Of a stretch of 40,809 nucleotides of DNA, positions 7,766-15,959 are shown one piece after another (the stretch's first letter is position 1; each line of letters begins with the position of its first letter). The DNA is taken from contig URTF01000010.1 in the NCBI GenBank assembly GCA_900550695.1, positions 1-40,809 on the forward strand, in the 5' to 3' direction. The stretch comes from an uncultured Ruminococcus sp. (GTDB lineage: Bacteria; Bacillota; Clostridia; Oscillospirales; Ruminococcaceae). The notes under the pieces were generated by a model, which had not been told where the DNA came from, made no database searches, and saw only the letters and a list, made by a program, of their open reading frames with translations. The position numbers were made by a program, and so were the translations under genes.

Positions 7766-9160
7766 ATGGCTAAGATTAAAGTTACGGAAACCGTCCTTCG
7801 TGACGCACACCAGTCGCTTATCGCAACCCGTATGCCTTTAAGCGATATGCTTCCTATTCTTTCAAAAATGGACAAGGTAGGTTTCTATTCCGCAGAGGTT
7901 TGGGGCGGTGCTACATTTGATGCCTGCATCCGTTTCCTTAATGAAGATCCTTGGGACAGACTCCGCACTATCCGTAAGGAGATGCCCAATACCAAGCTCC
8001 AGATGCTTTTCAGAGGACAGAATATGCTCGGTTACCGTCACTATGCTGACGATGTACTCGAATATTTTGTACAGAAGTCTGTTGCAAACGGCATCGATAT
8101 CATCAGAATTTTCGATGCTCTCAACGATATCAGAAACCTTAAGACTGCTATTCACGCAGCTAAGAAGGAAGGCGCTCATGCTCAGGTAGCAATGTCTTTC
8201 ACAGTCGGCGATGTATTCACAGATGAATATTATGCTAACTACGCTAAACAGTGCGAAGCTGAGGGTGCTGATTCCATCTGTATCAAGGATATGGCTGCTC
8301 TTCTTACACCTTACCGTACAGTTTCTCTTGTTAAGGCTGTTAAGGAAGCTGTTGATATTCCTGTACAGCTCCACACACATTACACATCAGGTCTTGCTTC
8401 CATGTGCCTCTTAAAGGGTATTGAAAACGGACTTGATATGATCGATACAAGTATGTCGCCTCTCGCACTCGGTACTTCTCACGCTCCGACTGAATCTATG
8501 GTTGCCGCACTTCAGGGCACAGAGTACGATACAGGTCTTGACCTTGTTCTTCTCAATGAGATCAGAGATTACTTCATGACACTCCGTAAGAAGTATATCG
8601 ACAGCGGACTTCTTGATCCCAAGATGCTTGCTACAGATACAAACGCTCTTATGTATCAGGTTCCGGGCGGAATGCTCTCCAACCTCCTTTCACAGCTCAA
8701 GCAGGCAGGTAAGGAAGATCAGTTTGTTGAAGTTCTTAAGGAAGTTCCTAAGGTTCGTGCCGATTCCGGTATGCCTCCTCTCGTAACTCCTACTTCCCAG
8801 ATCGTTGGTACACAGGCTGTATTCAACGTTATCAACGGCGAACGCTACAAGACAGTAACTAAGGAATTCAAGGGTCTTGTTAAGGGCGAATACGGTAAAA
8901 CTCCTGTTGCTATCTCCAAGGAATTCCAGGATAAGATCCTCAAGGGCGAGGAAGCTATTACCTGCCGTCCTGCTGACCTCCTCGAACCTGAGCTTGATAA
9001 GCTCCGTGAAGAGTGTGCAGAATGGATCGAACAGGAAGAAGATGTTCTCACATACGCAATGTTCCCGAAGGTTGCACCTAAGTTCTTTGAAGCAAGAAGA
9101 AACGCAAAGTACGGCATTGACGGACATGCTGATGCAGCTTCCAAGGTTCACCCGGTCTGA
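7766..9160 (+). CDS. oadA: Pyruvate/oxaloacetate carboxyltransferase subunit (OadA/PycB, 5S-like)
   Basis: This TIM-barrel carboxyltransferase moves CO2 between oxaloacetate/pyruvate and biotin. The 464-residue product starts with the signature ETVLRDAHQS (Asp13), has the lysine expected to be carbamylated in CIKDMA (Lys174), the metal ligands HTH (His203, His205) and the QVPGGMLSNL loop. It stops before the biotin domain that ends classical OadA, so biotin must be supplied by the adjacent carrier, as in the transcarboxylase 5S subunit and two-gene PycB. No membrane beta subunit or sodium pump is present in the window. The strict reaction (oxaloacetate decarboxylase, pyruvate carboxylase half or transcarboxylase 5S) cannot be decided from sequence. 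Confidence 0.93.
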   Translation: MAKIKVTETVLRDAHQSLIATRMPLSDMLPILSKMDKVGFYSAEVWGGATFDACIRFLNEDPWDRLRTIRKEMPNTKLQMLFRGQNMLGYRHYADDVLEYFVQKSVANGIDIIRIFDALNDIRNLKTAIHAAKKEGAHAQVAMSFTVGDVFTDEYYANYAKQCEAEGADSICIKDMAALLTPYRTVSLVKAVKEAVDIPVQLHTHYTSGLASMCLLKGIENGLDMIDTSMSPLALGTSHAPTESMVAALQGTEYDTGLDLVLLNEIRDYFMTLRKKYIDSGLLDPKMLATDTNALMYQVPGGMLSNLLSQLKQAGKEDQFVEVLKEVPKVRADSGMPPLVTPTSQIVGTQAVFNVINGERYKTVTKEFKGLVKGEYGKTPVAISKEFQDKILKGEEAITCRPADLLEPELDKLREECAEWIEQEEDVLTYAMFPKVAPKFFEARRNAKYGIDGHADAASKVHPV

Positions 9161-9179
9161 TCTGACAAATGACATTTAC

Positions 9180-9208
9180 AAAAAGAGTCGAGAAATCGGC
9201 TCTTTTTT
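9180..9208 (+). terminator. Intrinsic terminator of the carboxyltransferase operon
   Basis: AAAAAGAGTCGA, loop GAAA, then TCGGCTCTTTTT pairs over 12 positions with one G-U wobble and runs into further T residues. It begins 20 bases after the stop of the 5S-like gene, marking a three-gene transcript. Confidence 0.9.
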
Positions 9209-9220
9209 GTTCTGTACTAC

Positions 9221-9249
9221 TTGATTTTGAACCGAAAATATGTTATAAT
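9221..9249 (+). promoter_or_regulatory. Sigma-A promoter of the yicC-remA-gmk operon
   Basis: TTGATT (9221-9226), a 17-base spacer and TATAAT (9244-9249) lie directly after the preceding terminator and 70 bases before yicC. No clear terminator is seen until 23017, so this could start a transcript of up to about 14 kb. Confidence 0.7.
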
Positions 9250-9318
9250 GATATGAAAAGCTGATTAAGGGCAAAGTGCTTTTTTCGGCAAACATATTAT
9301 GGATAAAGCGGTGATTTT

Positions 9319-10197
9319 GTGATAAAAAGCATGACAGGCTTCGGAAGATGCCTTGAATCCGTGGACGGTAAAACTATAATTGTTGAGATCAAATCTGTAA
9401 ACCACAGATACTTTGAATTCTCGTCAAGAGTTCCGAGAAGCTGCGGATACCTCGATGAAAAGCTCAAATCATTCATTCAGGGAAAGGTTTCGAGAGGTAA
9501 GATAGATGTCGGCGTTTCCATTCAGTCTGACGGTGTCAGTGATGAAAAGATCGAAGTCAATTCAGAAGTTGCCAAGGGCTATATAACAGCTTTAAGAAGC
9601 GCGAATGAAGAACTCGGTCTTGAAGATGACCTTACGCTTTCGAGGATCATGCGTCTGCCCGATATTTTTGATGTAAAAAAGATAGAAGAAGACGAGGAAA
9701 CTGTCTGGAACGAGGTAAAGTCGGTCGCTGAAAAGGCTCTTGAAAGATTTATTGCTATGCGTGAAGCCGAGGGCGAAAAGATGCGTGAGGATATTCTTTC
9801 AAGACTTGATTATATTACGGAACTTGTGGAAAAAATAGAAAAGAAGTCACCCGAAACTACTGAAAAGTATCGCAAAAAGCTTTTCGATAAAATTTCCGAG
9901 GTGCTTAAGGATACGAATGTTGACGAGCAGAGAATTCTTACCGAAGCAGCAATTTTCTCCGAAAAGACAGCCGTTGACGAGGAAACTGTCCGCCTGCGCA
10001 GCCATATAAATCAGTGCAGGGAAATGCTTTCGATGAATGAAGCTGTTGGAAGAAAGCTTGATTTTCTTATCCAGGAATTCAACCGCGAAGCAAACACTAT
10101 CGGCTCAAAATGTCAGGATATTGAGATCACAAAGGTAGTCGTTGACTTAAAATCCGAGATCGAAAAGATTCGTGAACAGGTTCAGAACATCGAATAA
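9319..10197 (+). CDS. yicC: YicC family endoribonuclease-like protein
   Basis: The YicC/YloC family is widely conserved; E. coli YicC is reported to be an endoribonuclease acting in small-RNA turnover. The 292-residue product begins with the hallmark IKSMTGFGR, continues with VEIKSVNHRYFE (about 22-33) and ends with the DUF1732 block LIQEFNREANTIGSK (about 254-268). Start is GTG at 9319; the ribosome site is weak (AAGCGGTG). It heads a run in the same order as Bacillus yloC-remA-gmk-rpoZ. A predicted helical, charged middle (about 150-230) is usual for the family. Confidence 0.94.
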   Translation: MIKSMTGFGRCLESVDGKTIIVEIKSVNHRYFEFSSRVPRSCGYLDEKLKSFIQGKVSRGKIDVGVSIQSDGVSDEKIEVNSEVAKGYITALRSANEELGLEDDLTLSRIMRLPDIFDVKKIEEDEETVWNEVKSVAEKALERFIAMREAEGEKMREDILSRLDYITELVEKIEKKSPETTEKYRKKLFDKISEVLKDTNVDEQRILTEAAIFSEKTAVDEETVRLRSHINQCREMLSMNEAVGRKLDFLIQEFNREANTIGSKCQDIEITKVVVDLKSEIEKIREQVQNIE

Positions 10198-10215
10198 ATT
10201 TAATGGGAGAGCGCT

Positions 10216-10473
10216 ATGAAGCTTATCAATATTGGTTTCGGAAATATGATTTCCGCAAGCCGACTTATTACGATCGTAAGTCCCGAGTCTGCTCCGATAA
10301 AACGAATAATTCAGGACGCAAAAGACAAGGGAATGCTCATTGATGCAACCTATGGCAGAAGAACCCGAGCTGTTATCATTATGGATAGCGACCATGTGAT
10401 CCTTTCTGCCGTACAGCCTGAAACCGTTGCAGGCAGACTTGACAATGATGATGAGGTGGACGATGATGAGTAA
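10216..10473 (+). CDS. remA: Extracellular matrix regulator RemA (DUF370)
   Basis: RemA is a small DNA-binding regulator that activates biofilm-matrix and osmoprotection genes in Bacillus. The 85-residue product carries the family core LINIGFGNMISASRLITIVS at 3-22, SAPIKRIIQDAK (about 25-36) and the ATYGRRTRAVIIMDS block (about 44-58). The C-terminus is acidic and variable. A GGGAGAG site precedes the ATG. Its last 8 bases (ATGAGTAA) overlap the gmk start, implying translational coupling. The position between yicC and gmk is conserved across Firmicutes. Confidence 0.95.
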   Translation: MKLINIGFGNMISASRLITIVSPESAPIKRIIQDAKDKGMLIDATYGRRTRAVIIMDSDHVILSAVQPETVAGRLDNDDEVDDDE

Positions 10474-11071
10474 GGGTACATTATTTATTGTTTCGGGGCC
10501 GTCAGGCTGCGGAAAGGGAACTGTCCTTGCTGAAATTTTAAAGCAGGATAATGTTTATTACTCCGTTTCGGCAACAACAAGAGCTCCTCGCCCGGGCGAA
10601 ATTAATGGTGTGAATTATCATTTTCTTTCCAAAGATGAGTTTGAAAAGCTTATCGAAAATGGCGGTATGCTTGAATATGCGAACTACTGCGGAAACTATT
10701 ACGGCACACCGAAAAAACCGGTCGAAGATATGCTCGCCGAGGGCAAGAATGTTATACTTGAGATAGAGGTTCAGGGTGCTTTAAAGGTAATGGAAAAATG
10801 TCCTGAAGCTGTTTCGGTTTTCATTCTTCCGCCGTCGCTGAAAGAACTTCGCAGAAGACTTCACAAACGAGGTACAGAAACCGAGGAAGTCATTGAAAAG
10901 CGTATCGGTGAAGCAGCAGGCGAAATACGCAAGGCTGTAAACTACGATTATGTTATGATAAACGGCGAGTTGGAAATTGCTGTTTCCGACCTGCTTTCTA
11001 TAATCAATTCACAAAAGCTAAAAAAAGAAAATTCAGAATATTTAATTGATGAGGTGCTTGAAAATGCTTAG
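10466..11071 (+). CDS. gmk: Guanylate kinase
   Basis: This enzyme phosphorylates GMP to GDP with ATP in purine nucleotide metabolism. The 201-residue product starts MSKGTLFIVS and has the P-loop GPSGCGKGT (11-19), the GMP-binding stretch SATTRAPRPGEINGVNYHF and the lid region RRLHKRGTETEE. ATG at 10466 is chosen over ATG 10463 and the far-upstream in-frame starts because GAGGTG (10454-10458) is then 7 bases away. It overlaps remA by 8 bases and rpoZ by 8 bases. Confidence 0.97.
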   Translation: MSKGTLFIVSGPSGCGKGTVLAEILKQDNVYYSVSATTRAPRPGEINGVNYHFLSKDEFEKLIENGGMLEYANYCGNYYGTPKKPVEDMLAEGKNVILEIEVQGALKVMEKCPEAVSVFILPPSLKELRRRLHKRGTETEEVIEKRIGEAAGEIRKAVNYDYVMINGELEIAVSDLLSIINSQKLKKENSEYLIDEVLENA

Positions 11072-11285
11072 ACCAACTATTTCACAGATCGCAACAAAGG
11101 GTGAAAGCTACTATTCTGTAGTTATCGCCGTAGCAAAGCGTGCAAGAGAGATCTCTGACGAGCTTTACGAAAACAAGCAGATACTTGAACAGAAGCCTGT
11201 AAAGACGGCTGTTGAAGAATTCGCGGCAAGAAAGTATTACATTGTTGAAGATCCTTCTTTGAAATCTCCTGCTACCAAAGACTAA
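11064..11285 (+). CDS. rpoZ: RNA polymerase omega subunit
   Basis: Omega assists assembly of the beta-prime subunit into RNA polymerase. The 73-residue product begins MLRPTISQIA and has the conserved YSVVIAVAKRAREI (about 15-28), KPVKTAVEEFAARKY and a short acidic end. ATG at 11064 overlaps the last 8 bases of gmk, with GAGGTG 7 bases upstream; this is the same coupling geometry as remA/gmk. In Bacillus coaBC follows here; in this genome priA follows directly. Confidence 0.95.
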   Translation: MLRPTISQIATKGESYYSVVIAVAKRAREISDELYENKQILEQKPVKTAVEEFAARKYYIVEDPSLKSPATKD

Positions 11286-11303
11286 AACTTGGAGGGATAA
11301 AGC

Positions 11304-13751
11304 TTGGCTGGTGAGAAATATATTGCCGCTGTCGCAGTGAGCAATACATCGCTGTATTTCGACAGACGGTACAAATATATAGTTCCGACCGAGCTTGAAG
11401 AGATCGTTCGTCCGGGGTGCAGAGTTATCGTTCCGTTCGGAAAAGGTAACCGCAAAAGAATAGGCGTTGTTGTTCGTCTTGACTTTGCTGCGGAGCTTTC
11501 ACCCGAAGAGAAAATGTCGGATTTTAAGCCTATACGTTCTGTGGTGGATAAAGAACCGCCGCTGAATGATGAAATGCTTGAACTTATGATGTGGCTGCGT
11601 GAAACAACGCTCTGCACATATTTTGAAGCATTCCGTGCGCTCATTCCGATAGGACTTAACGTAGATTATACGGAAAGATACGTTACAGCCGGCGGTGAAC
11701 TTCCGTCGGAGGATGTACTTTCAGACAGTGCAAAAAAAGTTTGGAAGAACTTCTGCGAAGATGTATCAACTATAGAAAACGCAAAGGGTGCGGATATCGC
11801 AGAACTTGTCGATAAAGGCTTTCTTGTTGAAAATGATGACATAAAACGCCGCAAGAAGGACGATACTATAAAAATGCTTCGTCTTTCCGAAGAATATCTT
11901 GCCGAAAGCAGTGCTTTTAACGTTTCCGAAAAAGGAAGGGCGGTAGTCGAGCTTCTTGAAGGCTGCGGTGCGGCTTCGGTAAAGGAAATTTCGTATATCT
12001 GCGGAGTTTCGGCGAGCGTTATATCGACCTTGAAAAAGAATCACATTGTTGAGGCTTTTGAAAATGAGTATATCAGTGACCCTGTTGTTGATATAACCGA
12101 AAAAGTCAGCGATATCGTTCTTTCCGACGAACAGCAGAAAGCATTTGACGGAATTTCCGCTCTTATTGATGAGGAAAAACCCGAGGCAGCACTTCTTTAC
12201 GGAGTGACCGGCAGCGGAAAGACCTCGGTGTTTATAAAGCTTATCCAATATGTTCTTGATAAGGGACGGAATGTAATAATGCTAATTCCCGAAATTTCGC
12301 TTACACCTCAGGTAGTAAGAAAATTCCAGGGGCTTTTCGGAAACAAGGTTTCCGTTATGCACAGCAATCTTTCGCTTACGCAAAGGCTCGATGAGTTCAA
12401 GCGTGTAAAAGCAGGCAAGGCTCGTATCGTTGTCGGTACACGAAGTGCTGTTTTTGCGCATCTTGATAATATCGGGCTTATAATTATGGACGAAGAGGGT
12501 GAACAGACCTATAAATCCGAGTCCTCACCACGTTATAATGCAAAGGATATTGCGAAAAAGCGGTGTGTGACGCATAATGCTCTGCTTCTTATGGCTTCGG
12601 CTACACCGTCGATAGAAAGTTTTTATTACGCTCAAACGGGAAGATATAAACTTTTTACGATGAAACAGCGTTATTCTCAGAATAAGCTTCCCGATGTTGA
12701 GATAATCGATCTTGCGACAGAGGGATTCTATGACAGCTCGGCGATCCTCTCCGAGCGGCTCGTTGATGAGCTTTCGATAAATCTTGACAGGGGAGAACAG
12801 AGTATTCTTCTTCTTAACCGAAGGGGGTATCATACTTTTATAAGCTGCTGCGACTGCAAGCAGACTGTTACCTGTCCGAACTGCAGTGTTCCGCTGACTT
12901 ATCACAAGGTCAACAATATGCTTGTGTGTCACTATTGCGGTCATATCGAAAATATGATAACGGTCTGTCCTAACTGCGGTAAAAATCACATAAAGCAGAC
13001 AGGTTTTGGCACTCAAAAGGTCGAGGACGAGGTTGCAAAGCTTTTTCCGAATGCAAGACTTCTGCGAATGGACGCTGACACGACATATTCACGGACGGCA
13101 TACGAAAAAAACTTCCGTGCGTTTGAAAACGGCGAGTATGACATTATGCTCGGAACTCAGATGATCGCAAAGGGTCTTGATTTTCCTAATGTTACTCTTG
13201 TAGGTGTTGTATCAATAGATAAGGCACTTTTTTCGGGTGATTTCCGAAGCTATGAACGAACCTTTTCGCTTTTAACGCAGGTCGTAGGACGATGCGGCAG
13301 GGGTGAAAAGCAGGGACGTGCCTATATTCAGACATTCGTTCCTCAGCATTATGTCATAAACCTTGCGGCAAAGCAGGATTATGAGGAGTTTTACCGTCAG
13401 GAGATAGAGATGCGCAAAACGCTGCTCTATCCGCCTTTCTGCGATACCTGTCTTATTGAACTTTCGTCCGAGATAGACGGTTGTGCGCAGACTGCATCGG
13501 TTTGTTTTATAAATAAGCTAAAAGAAAAGATCGACAAGGAGAATATTCGGATCCCACTTGTCGTTCTCGGACCGTCACGCTGTACATACGAAAAGCTGAA
13601 CGGCAGGTATAGATACAGAATTATTATAAAATGCAAAAATAACACAGTTTTCCGAAGCTTTATCGGCGATGTTTACAAAAGCTGTTCAAAGCTTCGTGAA
13701 TTTGCAAACGTCAGAGCATACATTGATATAAACGGCGATATAAGCATTTAA
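11304..13751 (+). CDS. priA: Primosomal protein N' (replication restart helicase)
   Basis: PriA is the 3'-to-5' DNA helicase that reloads the replisome at stalled forks. The 815-residue product has the N-terminal DNA-binding domain (about 1-110), Walker A GVTGSGKT (300-307), Walker B starting at Asp396, the helicase motif LMASATPS, and an eight-cysteine zinc region starting about residue 515 with several CxxC pairs (CDCK, CPNC, CHYC, CPNC). The C-terminal helicase half contains GTQMIAKGLDFPNVTLV and QVVGRCGRGEKQG. TTG at 11304 is the start, 7 bases after GGAGGG. Walker B reads DEEGE where PriA proteins usually have DEEHE. Confidence 0.96.
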   Translation: MAGEKYIAAVAVSNTSLYFDRRYKYIVPTELEEIVRPGCRVIVPFGKGNRKRIGVVVRLDFAAELSPEEKMSDFKPIRSVVDKEPPLNDEMLELMMWLRETTLCTYFEAFRALIPIGLNVDYTERYVTAGGELPSEDVLSDSAKKVWKNFCEDVSTIENAKGADIAELVDKGFLVENDDIKRRKKDDTIKMLRLSEEYLAESSAFNVSEKGRAVVELLEGCGAASVKEISYICGVSASVISTLKKNHIVEAFENEYISDPVVDITEKVSDIVLSDEQQKAFDGISALIDEEKPEAALLYGVTGSGKTSVFIKLIQYVLDKGRNVIMLIPEISLTPQVVRKFQGLFGNKVSVMHSNLSLTQRLDEFKRVKAGKARIVVGTRSAVFAHLDNIGLIIMDEEGEQTYKSESSPRYNAKDIAKKRCVTHNALLLMASATPSIESFYYAQTGRYKLFTMKQRYSQNKLPDVEIIDLATEGFYDSSAILSERLVDELSINLDRGEQSILLLNRRGYHTFISCCDCKQTVTCPNCSVPLTYHKVNNMLVCHYCGHIENMITVCPNCGKNHIKQTGFGTQKVEDEVAKLFPNARLLRMDADTTYSRTAYEKNFRAFENGEYDIMLGTQMIAKGLDFPNVTLVGVVSIDKALFSGDFRSYERTFSLLTQVVGRCGRGEKQGRAYIQTFVPQHYVINLAAKQDYEEFYRQEIEMRKTLLYPPFCDTCLIELSSEIDGCAQTASVCFINKLKEKIDKENIRIPLVVLGPSRCTYEKLNGRYRYRIIIKCKNNTVFRSFIGDVYKSCSKLREFANVRAYIDINGDISI

Positions 13752-13784
13752 AAAATGCCGCATATAAAAATGGAGGAATATAAA

Positions 13785-14255
13785 ATGGCACTCAGAAACA
13801 TTGTAAATAAATCGGAGGATGTTCTTCATAAGAATTGCAGACCCGTTGAAAAATTTGATGAAAAGCTCGGTATTTTACTTGATGATATGGCAGAAACTAT
13901 GTATAAAGCAAAAGGCGTTGGACTTGCGGCTCCGCAGGTCGGAATTCTCCGCCGTGCAGTAGTTATTGATGTAGGCGACGGTCTTGTTGAACTTATCAAT
14001 CCGGTTATCGTTAAGAAATCGGGTAAGCAGAGAGGTATTGAAGGCTGTCTTTCCTGCCCCGACCAGTGGGGATATGTAGTTCGTCCGATGAATGTTACTG
14101 TAAAGGCGCAAGACCGAACAGGCAAAGAAATTGAGATCAAGGCAAATGAGTTTTTCGCAAGAGCTGTCTGCCACGAGCTTGACCATCTTGACGGACATCT
14201 TTTCATTGAAAAGGTTGATGAATTCGTTGACCCTAAGGATCTTGAGGACGCATAA
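13785..14255 (+). CDS. def: Peptide deformylase
   Basis: This metalloenzyme removes the formyl group from nascent N-terminal methionine. The 156-residue product has all three motifs: GVGLAAPQVG (44-53), EGCLS (86-90, ligand Cys88) and CHELDH (129-134, ligands His130 and His134, catalytic Glu131). An in-frame ATG at 13755 would add ten residues, but GGAGG lies properly before ATG 13785, which matches the family N-terminus. It is followed by fmt, which adds the formyl group, the standard pairing. Confidence 0.97.
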   Translation: MALRNIVNKSEDVLHKNCRPVEKFDEKLGILLDDMAETMYKAKGVGLAAPQVGILRRAVVIDVGDGLVELINPVIVKKSGKQRGIEGCLSCPDQWGYVVRPMNVTVKAQDRTGKEIEIKANEFFARAVCHELDHLDGHLFIEKVDEFVDPKDLEDA

Positions 14256-14273
14256 TCAAAAGGAGAACACTCA

Positions 14274-15212
14274 ATGAATATAGTTTTTATGGGAACACCC
14301 GATTTCGCCGTTCCTTGCCTTAAAGCACTCGTTGAAAGCGGCGAAACCGTTTCTGCTGTATTTACACAGCCTGATAAGCCGAAGGGCAGGGGAATGAAGC
14401 TCCTTCCGCCTCCTGTAAAGGAAACAGCCTTGTCATACGGAATACCCGTTTATCAGCCGACAAGTCTGAAAAAAGGCGAAGATGCAGAGCAGGCTCTCAG
14501 AATTCTGAAAGAGATCGCTCCTGACCTTATTGTAGTTGTTGCTTACGGAAAGATTCTTCCGAAAGAGATACTTGATCTTCCAAAGCATTTTTGCGTGAAC
14601 GTTCATGCTTCACTTCTTCCGAAGTACCGTGGTGCTGCTCCTATTCAGCGAGTAGTTCTTGACGGTGAAAAGGAAACGGGCGTAACAACAATGCTTATGG
14701 CGGAGGGACTTGACACGGGCGATATGCTTCTTTCCGCAAAAACAGAGATAGGTGCAAATGAAACGTCTTCCGAACTTCACGACAGACTTTCCGAGATGGG
14801 TGCAAAGCTTCTTCTTGATACAGTTAATGCTGTAAAGGATAACAGCATTACACCTATTCCTCAGGATGATTCGCTTTCAAATTATGCTGCGATGATAACC
14901 AAGGATATGTGTCCTATTGATTTTACACGTCCTGCTGCCAAAATTCACAGACAGATATGCGGACTATCGTCTTCGCCGTGCGCCAAAGCTATGTACAACG
15001 GCAAGTTTTTGAAAATATACAAGTCAGAGATGACTGGTGAAACCTCGGATGCAGCGCCGGGAACTGTTGTAAACGAAAAGAACTTTACAGTCGTTTGCGG
15101 TGATAAAAATACAGTTACTTTCCTTGAAATTCAGGCGGAGGGCGGCAAGCGTATGAAAACCGCTGATTATCTCAGAGGAAAACCTGTAGCAAAGGGAGAA
15201 GTTCTTTCTTAA
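14274..15212 (+). CDS. fmt: Methionyl-tRNA formyltransferase
   Basis: This enzyme formylates initiator Met-tRNA using 10-formyl-tetrahydrofolate. The 312-residue product opens MNIVFMGTPDFAVP and keeps the catalytic residues Asn109, His111 (VNVHASLLPKYRGAAPIQ) and Asp147 (EGLDTGD). The C-terminal OB-fold domain begins about residue 205. An AGGAG site lies upstream. FolD, which makes precursors of its cofactor, is elsewhere in the same window. Confidence 0.97.
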   Translation: MNIVFMGTPDFAVPCLKALVESGETVSAVFTQPDKPKGRGMKLLPPPVKETALSYGIPVYQPTSLKKGEDAEQALRILKEIAPDLIVVVAYGKILPKEILDLPKHFCVNVHASLLPKYRGAAPIQRVVLDGEKETGVTTMLMAEGLDTGDMLLSAKTEIGANETSSELHDRLSEMGAKLLLDTVNAVKDNSITPIPQDDSLSNYAAMITKDMCPIDFTRPAAKIHRQICGLSSSPCAKAMYNGKFLKIYKSEMTGETSDAAPGTVVNEKNFTVVCGDKNTVTFLEIQAEGGKRMKTADYLRGKPVAKGEVLS

Positions 15213-15247
15213 TGCATATCGTTTTTATCTGAAAGGAGAAATGCTAA

Positions 15248-15934
15248 ATGTTCTATGATCCTACCTATATTCTGGTAATCCCTGCGCTGATCTTTGCGCT
15301 TGTCGCACAGTGTATGGTAAAATCAACATTCAGCAAATACAGCCGGATATGCAACAGGCGAGGCATTACAGCTGCCGAGGTTGCACGAAAGATACTTGAT
15401 GAAAACGGATTGTTTGACGTTCGCATCGAACGTGTGAGCGGAGAATTGACCGACCATTATGACCCGAGGACGAATGTTGTCCGTCTTTCCGATTCTGTAT
15501 ATAACAGCACATCGGTTGCGGCTGTCGGCGTTGCGGCTCACGAAACGGGTCACGCAATACAGCATTCGGTAGGATATGCACCTATAAAAATACGAAATGC
15601 GATTCTTCCTGTGGCTCAGATAGGTTCGCAGGCAGCGATGCCGCTTGTACTGATCGGACTTATTTTTAGCCGTTCACTTGGCTTCCTTATTGATATAGGC
15701 ATTATCGTTTATGTTGCTGTTGTGCTTTTTCAGCTTGTGACGCTTCCGGTTGAGTTCAATGCAAGCGGAAGAGCATTGCGTATACTTGAGGGAAGTTATA
15801 TACTCGAAAATGACGAGAACAAAATGGCTAAGAAAGTCCTTACGGCTGCCGCAATGACTTATGTTGCTGCCCTTTTCTCGGCATTGACGACACTTCTGCG
15901 TTTAGTGCTTATTTCAAACAACAGAAGACGCTGA
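15248..15934 (+). CDS. Membrane zinc metallopeptidase (YugP-like)
   Basis: This 228-residue membrane protein belongs to the neutral zinc metallopeptidase family of Bacillus YugP. It starts MFYDPTYILV in a first membrane helix (about 7-24), carries the HExxH motif HETGH (His98, Glu99, His102) and has further hydrophobic helices near 126-140, 145-170 and 198-220. The segment ending VEFNAS (about 165-175) is also typical. Its substrate is unknown. It sits between fmt and rsmB, which are adjacent in Bacillus; the insertion is common in Clostridia. AAAGGAG precedes the ATG by a good distance. Confidence 0.88.
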   Translation: MFYDPTYILVIPALIFALVAQCMVKSTFSKYSRICNRRGITAAEVARKILDENGLFDVRIERVSGELTDHYDPRTNVVRLSDSVYNSTSVAAVGVAAHETGHAIQHSVGYAPIKIRNAILPVAQIGSQAAMPLVLIGLIFSRSLGFLIDIGIIVYVAVVLFQLVTLPVEFNASGRALRILEGSYILENDENKMAKKVLTAAAMTYVAALFSALTTLLRLVLISNNRRR

Positions 15935-15959
15935 GATCTATAAAGGAGAAAAAGCTGAT

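Noticed and set aside
6211..7875. A 554-codon open frame on the minus strand opposite the carboxyltransferase operon
   Set aside because: It is rich in Ser, Cys and Asn with no domain or ribosome site, and it mirrors Ala-rich GCN codons of the plus strand. The plus frame has clear family motifs.
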